A stretch of DNA of 64,000 nucleotides from Chitinophaga sp. (GTDB lineage Bacteria; Bacteroidota; Bacteroidia; Chitinophagales; Chitinophagaceae). Location: contig NZ_JAFAIX010000012.1 in assembly GCF_019236475.1 (NCBI RefSeq), positions 248,001 to 312,000 of the forward strand. Direction: 5' to 3'. The position numbers and the translations under genes were made by a program. Numbering within the stretch: position 1 is the stretch's first letter; the number at the start of each line of letters is the position of its first letter. The notes under the pieces are model-generated. The model made no database searches, had not been told where the DNA came from, and saw nothing but the letters and a program-made list of their open reading frames with translations. This document shows positions 54,075 to 62,900 of the stretch, piece after piece.

Positions 54075-54641
54075 TTATATTAGTACCGCACTGTCTTCGA
54101 ACTGTTTTTCCAGTCTTTGCATTTGACGGATATGACGTTCGATATGTTTGGTAAGGAAGTAGATATACTGATAGATATCCAGTTTGCCCAGTTGGTTGAC
54201 AGACATGTTGGTGAACACCAGCACACCTTCTCCGTTTTTGAGCAGGGATACGTTGTACATGCATTGCGCATATTGCTGTTTGAGCAATGCTTTGATTTCT
54301 GCCAGGTTCTTGAGTCCTTCCGGTTCCATATGTTCTGGTCTTACCCAGCCGAAGGATTTGCTACCGATTACATCGATTTGTGCAAATTTCTCTTCGTAAT
54401 CTGCGGGTACTACTACATTATGGCCGTTTCTTTTACGGTCTAATGCCCGGCGGGTGGACTTGTTAATGATGAGTAACAGAAAATAGTTGGTCAAAGAGAT
54501 GTGTTCTAACACTTCTCTGATACTCCATTGATCGCGTTCTGGTTTGAAGTTCAGCAATGCTGGGTCTTTTTCAAACCATTGGTCTAACTCCCTGAAATTG
54601 GTGAGTAAAGCCTCTCTTACAACTTGAATAACATTCCTCAT
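54075..54641 (-). CDS. DinB-family protein
   Basis: A 188-residue four-helix-bundle protein with histidines placed as in the DinB/YfiT metal-binding group: H-I-S-L near residue 47 and H-I-E-R-H-I near residue 168. Members include thiol-dependent transferases and damage-inducible proteins of unknown function. It is preceded by the region B small-ORF unit and followed by its own terminator. Confidence 0.8.
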   Translation of the reverse strand: MRNVIQVVREALLTNFRELDQWFEKDPALLNFKPERDQWSIREVLEHISLTNYFLLLIINKSTRRALDRKRNGHNVVVPADYEEKFAQIDVIGSKSFGWVRPEHMEPEGLKNLAEIKALLKQQYAQCMYNVSLLKNGEGVLVFTNMSVNQLGKLDIYQYIYFLTKHIERHIRQMQRLEKQFEDSAVLI

Positions 54642-54735
54642 GGTGCTACTTTTTTGGGGTTATGTACTATCCTGGCTTTTCTGGTCAGCACATAACTATT
54701 TATAATTGTGTTTCCATTCATTTGGCCAGGGGAAA

Positions 54736-54769
54736 TAAAAAAGCCCGGCCGTATTTACGGGCCAGGCCA
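54736..54769 (-). terminator. Terminator after the 43-residue small ORF
   Basis: GCCCGGCC-GTA and TAC-GGGCCAGGC pair with one mismatch and one bulge; on the minus strand six T residues follow. A separate 7-base hairpin (54774-54791) lies between the ORF stop and this stem. Confidence 0.75.
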
Positions 54770-54793
54770 AATGTTGTAAGGGTGCTTACAAAA

Positions 54794-54925
54794 TTACATA
54801 CGAGGTCCGTATGGCTTTTTTAAGGCAAAGCCATCCTGATTATACCAAGCACATTGTTGTGAGGTATAAGTATAAAATTTAGTTATCGAATGAATCTGGT
54901 TCAATGACATCATTACTATCAGCAT
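54794..54925 (-). CDS. Small protein of 43 residues, C-x-W ... F-A-L-K family (copy 2)
   Basis: Homologue of the 45-residue ORF at 49374-49511: Cys25, Trp27, Tyr28, Asp31, F-A-L-K at 33-36, then K-P-Y-G-P-R-M. The matched position of Cys25/Trp27 counted from Met1 supports the first ATG (54925), although Met5 and Met6 could also start translation. The start is one or two bases beyond the T tract of the upstream terminator. The 3' part can also fold into small hairpins (GGCTTT/AAAGCC and CATACG/CGTATG), so an RNA role cannot be excluded. No known family. Confidence 0.5.
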   Translation of the reverse strand: MLIVMMSLNQIHSITKFYTYTSQQCAWYNQDGFALKKPYGPRM

Positions 54926-54927
54926 CA

Positions 54928-54963
54928 AAAACAAAAGGTCCCGCTGTGGCAGCGGGACCTTTG
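54928..54963 (-). terminator. Terminator directly before the 43-residue small ORF
   Basis: AAAAGGTCCCGCTG and CAGCGGGACCTTT form a stem of about 13 bases with a three-base loop; TTTTGTTTTT follows on the minus strand. Very stable, and placed immediately before the next start codon. Confidence 0.85.
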
Positions 54964-54990
54964 TTTATATCGTTTGATAACTTACTATCG

Positions 54991-55050
54991 TTAACAATCG
55001 GTGCAACATGCCCGCATCTTCGTCTGGACCTGCTTTTGCTTGCAGGCCAT
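54991..55050 (-). other. Candidate 19-codon Cys-rich leader ORF (uncertain frame)
   Basis: An ATG frame gives M-A-C-K-Q-K-Q and ends C-C-T-D-C, with four Cys in 19 residues. A competing frame over the same bases (stop at 54965) has more usual codons and reads Q-D-Y-R-D-G-L-Q-A-K-A-G-P-D-E-D-A-G but has no ATG. One of the two may be the counterpart of the 29-codon ORF in region A. Confidence 0.2.
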
Positions 55051-55102
55051 CGCGATAATCTTGTATGTTGAAAAAAGTTGCACAGTTATGTTTAATTGAA
55101 AA

Positions 55103-55129
55103 CAAAGGTAGTTTTTATTTTTTATCAAA
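55103..55129 (-). promoter_or_regulatory. Possible promoter of the region B small-ORF unit
   Basis: Minus strand: TTTG, 15 bases, TACCTTTG (perfect TAnnTTTG). The spacer is shorter than the 20-21 seen at the two best promoters here. Confidence 0.45.
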
Positions 55130-55199
55130 GGAAAAAACTATCCTACTTTTTTTGTAGAGTTAACAATAAATTCAACTACTCTACATCCGGGTTACACGA

Positions 55200-56282
55200 T
55201 CAAAATAAACTCAACTGTGAAGTAGGTCTTCGGAATGCTTCTGTATTGAATTCAAAGCGTTCCTGGTTCAGACCATGCTTCTTAGTATATATACGAAATT
55301 GTTGTCGGATAAGATCTGCGATATTGCCATCTCCCTTCATTCTTCTTCCAAATTCGCTGTCATTCACGTTTCCGCCGTGCAAGCCTTCTATCATATGCCA
55401 TACTTTATCGGCACGGTCAGGGAAATTCTTATACAGCCAATCATTGAAGATGAGCTTTACGGCATCATTCAAGCGTACTACCGTATAGCCGGCAAACTTG
55501 GCTCCGTTTTCTGCGCTAGCTTCTATCAGGCGGGGTATCTCCTGATCATTCAGTCCGGGTATGATGGGGGCTGTCATCACACCAACAGGAATGCCTACGT
55601 CACTTAATTCTTTTACGATTTTAAGCCTTTGTGCTGCAGTAGTAGTGCGTGGCTCCATTTTCTGGCGTAAATCTTCTTGCATCGTGGTAATGGAAACATA
55701 CACACATACCAGGTTCTCCGCAGCCAGCTTCTGCAAAATATATCGATCTCGCAATACCAGTGAATTCTTAGTGATAATACCCACTGGCTGCTTGTACTCC
55801 AGGCATATCTCCAGCAATTGACGTGTTAGCCACATTTTCCTTTCTACCGGCTGATAACAGTCCGTATTCCCAGAAAGAGAAATCGGCTTCGGTACCCAGT
55901 TTTTATTATCTAGGAACTTACGTAACAACTCCGGTGCATTATGCTTAACAATTATCTTTCGCTCGAAATCTAATCCTGCACTCAGTCCCCAATACTGATG
56001 CGAGTTGCGAGCATAACAATAAATACATCCATGCTCACAACCCTGATACGGATTCATGGAATACCACATCCCCACATCCGGACTATCTACCTTGTTCACC
56101 AGGGATTTAGCATGCTCCTCAAAAACTTGTGTAGGTACATCTGCCTGCCACCATTCGTCAATACCTTCCGTATGTTCTTTCACATACTCATCCGTCAGGA
56201 AGCGATTCCTGGGATTGATCTGGGCTCCCCTCCCCTTATAGTATTGGTTTTCAGGCGTACCTTCCTGGAAAGGCAATATCAT
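55200..56282 (-). CDS. PA0069-family radical SAM protein (SplB-like)
   Basis: A 360-residue enzyme with C-E-H-G-C-I-Y-C (CxxxCxxC) near residue 80 binding the 4Fe-4S cluster. The N-terminal K-G-R-G-A-Q-I-N-P-R-N-R-F and the W-Y-S-M-N-P-Y-Q-G segment match what I recall as the PA0069 group, distantly related to spore photoproduct lyase. Function is not established. An unusual perfect inverted repeat overlaps its promoter (56285-56320) and resembles some LexA sites, which would fit a DNA-damage role. Confidence 0.88.
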   Translation of the reverse strand: MILPFQEGTPENQYYKGRGAQINPRNRFLTDEYVKEHTEGIDEWWQADVPTQVFEEHAKSLVNKVDSPDVGMWYSMNPYQGCEHGCIYCYARNSHQYWGLSAGLDFERKIIVKHNAPELLRKFLDNKNWVPKPISLSGNTDCYQPVERKMWLTRQLLEICLEYKQPVGIITKNSLVLRDRYILQKLAAENLVCVYVSITTMQEDLRQKMEPRTTTAAQRLKIVKELSDVGIPVGVMTAPIIPGLNDQEIPRLIEASAENGAKFAGYTVVRLNDAVKLIFNDWLYKNFPDRADKVWHMIEGLHGGNVNDSEFGRRMKGDGNIADLIRQQFRIYTKKHGLNQERFEFNTEAFRRPTSQLSLF

Positions 56283-56284
56283 AC

Positions 56285-56320
56285 ACTAAATATTTTAGTA
56301 AAACTACTAAAATATTTAGT
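56285..56320 (-). promoter_or_regulatory. Perfect inverted repeat upstream of the radical SAM gene, LexA-like
   Basis: Two 16-base arms, ACTAAATATTTTAGTA and its exact complement, with a four-base spacer; the centre reads TTAGTAAAACTACTAA. It starts three bases before the start codon and fills most of the 65-base gap to the MutS-like gene. The core agrees with TTAG-N6-TACTA, the LexA site I recall from Xanthomonas. Confidence 0.6.
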
Positions 56321-56347
56321 TACTTCATATATTTTTTAGTATTTTGG

Positions 56348-58129
56348 CTAAATAATCTCCATCTGTTTCATTAAGAAGGTGGCATTCTTATTTCTCGCTA
56401 CGCCTTCCCTGATCCTGTAATCAAAATATAGGTGATCATCCTGGATCGTACTCTCAAAGCAATAGTTGCGAATCCGCTGAGGATATGTCTCTTCCAAATG
56501 CCCCAGCTCCAGATCGTGGGTAGCTACCATTCCCAAACAATCGAACTGTATAAAATGCTCTATCAAACTACGAGAGCCAGAAAGCTTGTCTTCCGAATTC
56601 GTTCCCTTCAATATCTCATCCAGCAACACAAATACTTTCTTTCCGTTTTTCAATTCCCTTATAATATGCTGTAATCGCTGCAACTCCGCCTGGAAATAAG
56701 AAGTATGACTGGCAATAGAGTCCTTTATGCGCATGGAGGTCATGATATGCATGGGCGTAAACACAAAGCTATCCGCACATACCGGTGCCCCGCACATGGC
56801 CAGCAACAGGTTACTGCCCACACTACGCAGGAAAGTACTCTTTCCAGACATATTCGACCCAGTGATAATCAGGAAATCGGCCATACGACCAATACTTCCA
56901 TCATTCTTTACACAATCTGCTTCTGGAATCAATGGATGCCCTAAAGCGGATGTCTCTAGTACCAGCTTGCCTTCCTGTGGCAAAGGCCAGTTATAACTAG
57001 CATGGTTATACGCAAACGTGGCCAGACTATTCCATACCTCCATCTGCGCAATGACATCCAGCCATTTATTCAAATCATCCCGGTGGCTCAATTTCCATTT
57101 CTCTAGGTTCACCATGCAATGTAAATCATACATCAACAGGGAATTCAACACCACGGCCACTATCAGGTTCAGTCGCTGATCCAGCGCTCCACTAATACGC
57201 GCCAGTTTATGCAATGCAGTATCAGCGGATATGGCTGTTTGCTGTTGTTCTTTCAAGAGACGCGCATCCCCGAATTTAGTATCACGGATCACACGCAGAA
57301 TAGTATCAAACTTGCCCAATATCTGCGCTTTATGCGCCATCAGGCCATGCTGTGCTAATACGCGCTTCTGACAGCTCATCAGCACCATCCAATTAATGGA
57401 AAGCATCAGTAACGCCCAGGCGTATACTCCCGTAAATGCATACACGAAAATGGTGGCAATCATCAACACAGGTAACAACCATCTACTTACCTCCCAAAAT
57501 TTCTTCCCCAAGAACTCTAGGGGCATTTGCAACCAAAGATTGAGCTCTTTCTTATCTTGCCCGTCTTCTTTTGCTAGTGAGGCCGTAGCGGCCAACATCT
57601 GGCGAAACTCCAATTCCGGTGCTAGTACTTTCAACGCCTCCTGGGTGTCTTTGATGAGGGCCACATCCTGATGCGGTGATTGCAAAGTGGCCGCTAGTAG
57701 ATCACTCCCCGAAAGGGTACCCGTTCTGTTGATATGCTGATAAATCGAGGAAGGGCCAAATACATCCAAATCACTGGTAAAATCATGACGCTCATTTACA
57801 TACCTATTCCCATCCTCAAAGCGCGACTCACTCGTAGTAACTAGGGTATACTCCTTTTCATTCAATTCCAGCAGTGCTTTTAGCAACTGTAAACGCTCCT
57901 GGCTTTTGATGTACTGCTTCAGCAGCCATAAGAAGCCTACTACGCCAAGAATGGCTGCCACCAACCATATCATATTATGCTGTAACCGGAAAAACTGTAC
58001 CGCACCCCATATGGCTACCACAAATGTCAATAACCTTAGCCAGGCATATGTTGACGTGCGCTTTTGTTCACGTTCACTATCTGATTTTAAGGTGGTTATC
58101 CGCTGCTGATATATCTCTTTAAGTGTCAT
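56348..58129 (-). CDS. Membrane-anchored MutS-family ATPase
   Basis: The start at 58129 gives 593 residues (M-T-L-K-E-I-Y-Q-Q-R); the longer frame adds 17 codons inside a terminator-like hairpin. Two hydrophobic segments lie near residues 28-70 and 210-245. The C-terminal MutS ATPase domain has Walker A G-S-N-M-S-G-K-S-T near residue 425 and V-L-L-D-E-I-L-K-G-T-N near residue 505. No mismatch-recognition or clamp features are evident. This form is common in Bacteroidota; its role is unknown. Confidence 0.88.
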   Translation of the reverse strand: MTLKEIYQQRITTLKSDSEREQKRTSTYAWLRLLTFVVAIWGAVQFFRLQHNMIWLVAAILGVVGFLWLLKQYIKSQERLQLLKALLELNEKEYTLVTTSESRFEDGNRYVNERHDFTSDLDVFGPSSIYQHINRTGTLSGSDLLAATLQSPHQDVALIKDTQEALKVLAPELEFRQMLAATASLAKEDGQDKKELNLWLQMPLEFLGKKFWEVSRWLLPVLMIATIFVYAFTGVYAWALLMLSINWMVLMSCQKRVLAQHGLMAHKAQILGKFDTILRVIRDTKFGDARLLKEQQQTAISADTALHKLARISGALDQRLNLIVAVVLNSLLMYDLHCMVNLEKWKLSHRDDLNKWLDVIAQMEVWNSLATFAYNHASYNWPLPQEGKLVLETSALGHPLIPEADCVKNDGSIGRMADFLIITGSNMSGKSTFLRSVGSNLLLAMCGAPVCADSFVFTPMHIMTSMRIKDSIASHTSYFQAELQRLQHIIRELKNGKKVFVLLDEILKGTNSEDKLSGSRSLIEHFIQFDCLGMVATHDLELGHLEETYPQRIRNYCFESTIQDDHLYFDYRIREGVARNKNATFLMKQMEII

Positions 58130-58149
58130 AATTCGAGGGTTGTGTGTAC

Positions 58150-58201
58150 AAAAAAGGAGCAAAGGGCCAAAGATATCCAAATCTTCGCTCCTTTGCTCCT
58201 T
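58150..58201 (-). terminator. Terminator of the GH125 gene
   Basis: AAGGAGCAAAGG and CCTTTGCTCCTT (12 bases) enclose a smaller hairpin (AAGAT/ATCTT); TTTTTT follows on the minus strand. About 21 bases after the GH125 stop. Confidence 0.85.
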
Positions 58202-58222
58202 ATTATCTTACTGGAAAAGATC

Positions 58223-59653
58223 CTAGGCGTACTGACGTTTCAGTAACTCAGGATACTCATTGCTTACTTTCAGTATCAATTCACCGAATAATGTATTCGC
58301 CCAGGCAAACCATTTACGGGTAAACTTAGTGGGGTCATCTTTCAGGTACGACTCATGTATAAACCCGGTATTACCATCTGTATTTCGCAGTATTTTAATA
58401 CAAGCGGCAATTTCCTCCTTATCATGACTAGTCATTGCTTTCATGATGATACTCATCGGCCAGATATAATTCTCTCCTGTATGCGGACTACCAATACCAT
58501 CTCCAAACTTACCTTGGTAATACCATGGATGGAAGGTGCTCCAAAGGAAATGACGGGAAGCTTGATATAATGGGTCGTCAGCAGTAGTATAACCCAGGTA
58601 TGGGATAGACAAGAGACTAGGTACATTGGTATCGTCAATGAATAAACGATTTCCATATCCATCTACCTCAAAACCGTACATATTACCCAACTTAGGATGC
58701 TCTACGATCGCATACGCCTTAATAGCGCGATCCACTTCATCTGCAAGTACAGTACACTCTTTCGCGAAGGCGGCATCTTTATACACATTTTCACTAATCT
58801 CTGCCAGTTGACGCAGCGATACTACGGCAAACATATTGGAAGGAATCAGGAAAGGAAATACAGTGGCATCATCTGAAGGACGGAAAATACTTACAATCAG
58901 GCCAACTGGGAGCATAGGCGAACCCCATCCTGCATTAGGAACGGTATCAGACTGCCATGCAGTAACACGCTGAAATTTGTAAGGGCCTTTGCCATCTTTA
59001 CGTTGCTGTTCCTTGAAGGTTTTAACGATCAGATGAGCCGCTTTTTTATATTGTTCGTCGAATACTTTGGTATCGTTGCTATTCTTCCAGTAATGGTATG
59101 CCAGTCGCACAGTATAGCAAAGAGAATCGATCTCCCATTTACGCTCATGCAGTTCTGGTTTCATATCGGTCAGATCTTTTTCCCATTCACTGCCAGTAGG
59201 GCCATCGTTGAAGGCATTGGCATAAGGATCGATCAAGATACATTTGGTCTGACGGTTGATTACACCCGCAATCAACTGTTGCAACTTAGCATCATCTTTT
59301 ACCAGGGTGAGATACGGCCATACCTGTGCAGACGAGTCGCGCAGCCACATCGCATTGATGTCTCCTGTAATCACGAATGTATCAGGTTTTCCATCCACCA
59401 TTTTGTGGTTAACAGTGGTATCCAGTGTGTTAGGAAAACAGTTTTCAAACATCCACGCCAGTTTGCTGTCTGCAATCTGTTTCTTTACTGTTACTATTGT
59501 TTTCTCCACCGCTGCACTGGTAAACTTACGCTGGGCCAGTGGCGGACGCTGAGAACTATATCCATCCCATCCAAATACCGTCTTCGGCAATCCCAGACTT
59601 ACAGCTCCTGCCAGCAGGGCGCTGTTTTTAAGAAAATCTCTCCTTGCAACCAT
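58223..59653 (-). CDS. Glycoside hydrolase family 125 (exo-alpha-1,6-mannosidase), Tat-exported
   Basis: A 476-residue enzyme. The N-terminus A-R-R-D-F-L-K followed by a hydrophobic stretch is a twin-arginine signal. The body has GH125 features: D-I-N-A-M-W-L-R-D-S-S-A-Q near residue 98, E-I-D-S-L near residue 176, D-D-T-N-V-P-S-L near residue 340 and G-I-G-S-P-H-T near residue 398. GH125 enzymes trim alpha-1,6-linked mannose from glycans such as N-glycans or mannans. No other mannan-degrading gene lies nearby. The tatA gene at 5622 is consistent with export. Confidence 0.9.
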   Translation of the reverse strand: MVARRDFLKNSALLAGAVSLGLPKTVFGWDGYSSQRPPLAQRKFTSAAVEKTIVTVKKQIADSKLAWMFENCFPNTLDTTVNHKMVDGKPDTFVITGDINAMWLRDSSAQVWPYLTLVKDDAKLQQLIAGVINRQTKCILIDPYANAFNDGPTGSEWEKDLTDMKPELHERKWEIDSLCYTVRLAYHYWKNSNDTKVFDEQYKKAAHLIVKTFKEQQRKDGKGPYKFQRVTAWQSDTVPNAGWGSPMLPVGLIVSIFRPSDDATVFPFLIPSNMFAVVSLRQLAEISENVYKDAAFAKECTVLADEVDRAIKAYAIVEHPKLGNMYGFEVDGYGNRLFIDDTNVPSLLSIPYLGYTTADDPLYQASRHFLWSTFHPWYYQGKFGDGIGSPHTGENYIWPMSIIMKAMTSHDKEEIAACIKILRNTDGNTGFIHESYLKDDPTKFTRKWFAWANTLFGELILKVSNEYPELLKRQYA

Positions 59654-59725
59654 AACTGTTTGAGTTTATGAAACTGTAAAATAAAAAAGTTTTCCGGATT
59701 TGCTAAATCGATTTGCCTGTTTTCA

Positions 59726-59756
59726 CGCAAAGGCGCAAAGAAGCAGAGGCGCAAAG
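59726..59756. repeat. CGCAAAG-type short repeat, left copy
   Basis: Repeated units CGCAAAGG, CGCAAAG, CAGAGG, CGCAAAG in about 31 bases. An inverted, slightly diverged copy lies at 59913-59944. Similar CGCAAAG strings are, from memory, scattered in Bacteroidota and cyanobacterial genomes. Confidence 0.7.
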
Positions 59757-59790
59757 ATGATTGATTGGTTTGTTGGGATAGGCAGGATAT

Positions 59791-59873
59791 AAAAAAGCAG
59801 CAAAGTGAGTTGGAATTGTATAGAGAGACACGTGTCTCCCTAAACCTATACAATTCATCTCCTTTGCTGCTTT
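59791..59873 (-). terminator. Triple-nested palindrome after icmF, acting as terminator
   Basis: Outer arms AAAGCAGCAAAG / CTTTGCTGCTTT, middle arms GAATTGTATAG / CTATACAATTC, and an inner perfect palindrome GAGACACGTGTCTC. On the minus strand TTTTTT follows, so it can end the icmF transcript. It is far longer than usual terminators and may derive from a small mobile hairpin. Confidence 0.75.
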
Positions 59874-59912
59874 ATAATACTTTATACGCTTAGGTACACA
59901 ACTGGCAGATTC

Positions 59913-59944
59913 CTTTGCGGCTTTGCTTCTCTGCGTCCTTTGCG
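59913..59944. repeat. CGCAAAG-type short repeat, right inverted copy
   Basis: Reverse complement reads CGCAAAGG, ACGCAGAG, AAGCAAAG, CCGCAAAG, matching the left copy at most positions. It ends seven bases before the icmF stop region and, with the left copy, flanks the nested palindrome. Confidence 0.7.
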
Positions 59945-59950
59945 AGCAAC

Positions 59951-62900
59951 TTACATATTCCTTCTGTACTGCCCTCCTACTTCATAGAGTGCATGTGTAA
60001 TCTCGCCGAGGGAACAGTGCTTCACCGTTTCCATCAGTTCCGCAAAGAGGTTGCCGTTATTCACCGCTACCTGTTTCAGTTGCTTCAGTGCCGCTTCACG
60101 TTTCGCCTGATGTCTATGCTGGAAAGCTTCCAGGGTATTGATTTGGAATTCTTTTTCTTCGGTGGTACTACGAATTACTTCCGCTGGAATAACGGTTGGA
60201 GAACCGTTCTTATTCAAGAAGGTATTCACCCCTACAATCGGATATTCGCCGGTATGTTTTAGAGACTCATAATACAGGCTTTCTTCCTGGATCTTATTAC
60301 GTTGATACATACGCTCCATCGCACCCAGTACGCCGCCGCGTTCTGTAATACGCTCAAATTCTGCTAATACCGCTTCTTCTACCAGATCGGTCAGCTCTTC
60401 AATGAAGAAGGAGCCCTGAATTGGATTCTCGTTCTTAGCCGTACCGAGCTCGCGGTTGATAATCAACTGGATAGCCATTGCACGACGTACGCTTTCTTCT
60501 GTAGGCGTGGTGATAGCCTCATCATACGCATTGGTGTGCAGAGAGTTACAGTTGTCGTATATCGCATACAGCGCTTGCAGCGTGGTACGGATATCGTTGA
60601 AATCAATCTCCTGCGCATGCAAACTACGTCCGCTGGTTTGGATATGATATTTCAGTTTTTGAGAACGATCATTCCCTTTGTACTTGTACTTGATGGCTTT
60701 TGCCCAGATACGACGAGCTACACGGCCAATCACCGCATATTCCGGATCCATACCATTACTGAAGAAGAACGACAGGTTAGGCGCAAAATCATCGATGTTC
60801 ATACCCCGACTCAGGTAATATTCCACATAAGTGAAACCATTAGCCAGCGTGAATGCCAACTGTGTAATCGGGTTGGCGCCAGCTTCCGCAATATGATATC
60901 CGGAGATACTCACAGAGTAGAAGTTACGCACCTTTTGATGGATGAAGTATTCTTGTACATCTCCCATCAGTTTTAATGCGAATTCAGTAGAGAAGATACA
61001 AGTATTCTGTGCCTGGTCTTCTTTCAGAATATCCGCTTGCACCGTACCACGAACGGTACTCAATGCATGCGCTTTTATCTTTTCATATACTTCTTTATCC
61101 AGCACTTCTTCTCCGGAGATACCCAACAAAGCCAGTCCCAGTCCGTCGTTGCCGGCAGGGAGATCTCCATTGTAATGTGGCAATGGATGATCTTTGAATT
61201 TATCTTTGATAATAGCCTGTACTTTTTCAGTCAGCCCATTTTCACGGATGTATTTTTCACATTGTTGATCTATAGCCGCATTCATGAAGAAGGCCAGCAG
61301 AATAGGCGCCGGACCATTGATCGTCATAGATACAGAGGTTTTCGCATCACAGAGATCAAAACCGCTATAGAGTTTTTTCGCATCATCCACCGTAGCGATA
61401 CTCACACCAGAGTTACCAATTTTACCATAGATATCAGGACGAATGGCAGGATCTTCCCCATAGAGCGTCACGCTATCGAAGGCAGTAGATAAACGTTTTG
61501 CTGGCTGATCCAGCGATACATAGTGGAAACGTTTATTGGTTCTTTCCGGGCCACCTTCTCCGGCAAACATACGAGTAGGATCTTCCCCTTCCCGCTTCAG
61601 CGGGAACACCCCAGCAGCATATGGGAATTCACCAGGCAAGTTCTCTGTCAGTTGCCAACGGAGGATATCGCCCCAATCGCTATACTTCGGCAAACTAACC
61701 TTTGGAATACGGCTATGGCTAAGACTCTCCGCATACAAAGGCAATTTGATCACTTTATCTCTTACCTGGAATTCGTAGAAATCGGCAGTATATTTTTTAA
61801 CGATAGCTGGCCATTCTGTAATCAGTGATTTGCATTCCGGATGCAGTTGTGCTTCAAGGCTGGATTTAATATCCTGTAAAGTGCCTAATTTATCCGCATC
61901 CAACTGGAGTTTCATCACTCCTTCAATCTGGTACAACTGTGTAGCCAGTTTGCACTGTTCATCTACCCATTTGCTATAATCCCCGATTGCTTCTGAAATT
62001 TCAGCCAAGTATCTTACGCGAGCTGGTGGAATAATCTGGGATTTAGTAGTGGTAGCCTTTACGCTTTCATGTTCCAGGGAACCAAAGGAAACACCTGATT
62101 TTTCGATCACCTTTTCCATCACGCGTTCGAAGAGCAGGTTAATGCCTGCATCATTAAACTGGGATGCGATGGAGCCTACTACTGGCAACTCTTCGTCTTT
62201 TGCAGTCCACAGGTTATGGTTGCGTTTATATTGCTTACGCACATCATGGAGGGCATCCAATGCGCCAGCTTTATCGAATTTGTTGATAGCAATCACATCC
62301 GCATAATCCAACATATTGATTTTTTCCAACTGTGAAGCGGCACCATATTCTGGCGTCATTACGTAGAGGGAAACATCGCAGTAATCGGTGATAGCGGTAT
62401 CGCTTTGGCCGATACCAGAGGTTTCCAGGATGATGAAGTCGAATGCTGCTGTTTTGCAGATGTCGATGGCTTCCTGGATATGTTCACTGATGGCTTTATC
62501 AGATTCGCGGGTAGCGAGAGAACGCATGTACGCTCTTGGGTGGTGAATGGCATTCATGCGAATACGATCGCCCAACAATGCACCACCAGTCTTCTTTTTG
62601 GACGGGTCCACAGAAATAACTGCAACAGATCTATCTGTAAACCTGTTCAGAAAACGGCGTACCAATTCATCGGTCACACTACTTTTACCAGCGCCACCAG
62701 TACCGGTAATACCCAATACAGGGATATTATCTGTATCTGGAGTAGTGGTGATTTGTGCGCCATCTGCCGCCACCGTCACTGCTTTGCGGGTTTTCATGCC
62801 GCTCAGCATAGCCACTGGTATATCATTTTCCGCCAGGGAAATAGCTCTGGCGATTATTTTAGGATTCTTGTCTTTCTTCAGTTGGGCAGTATCTTCTCCG

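Larger units (their letters stand above)
54642..55199. other. Long intergenic stretch with a second small-ORF / terminator unit
   Basis: Read on the minus strand: promoter-like match (55103-55129), short coding candidates, a terminator (54928-54963), the 43-codon member of the small-protein family, a short hairpin TTGTAAG/CTTACAA (54774-54791), another terminator, then about 95 bases to the DinB gene. The layout repeats that of 49099-49794. Confidence 0.6.
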
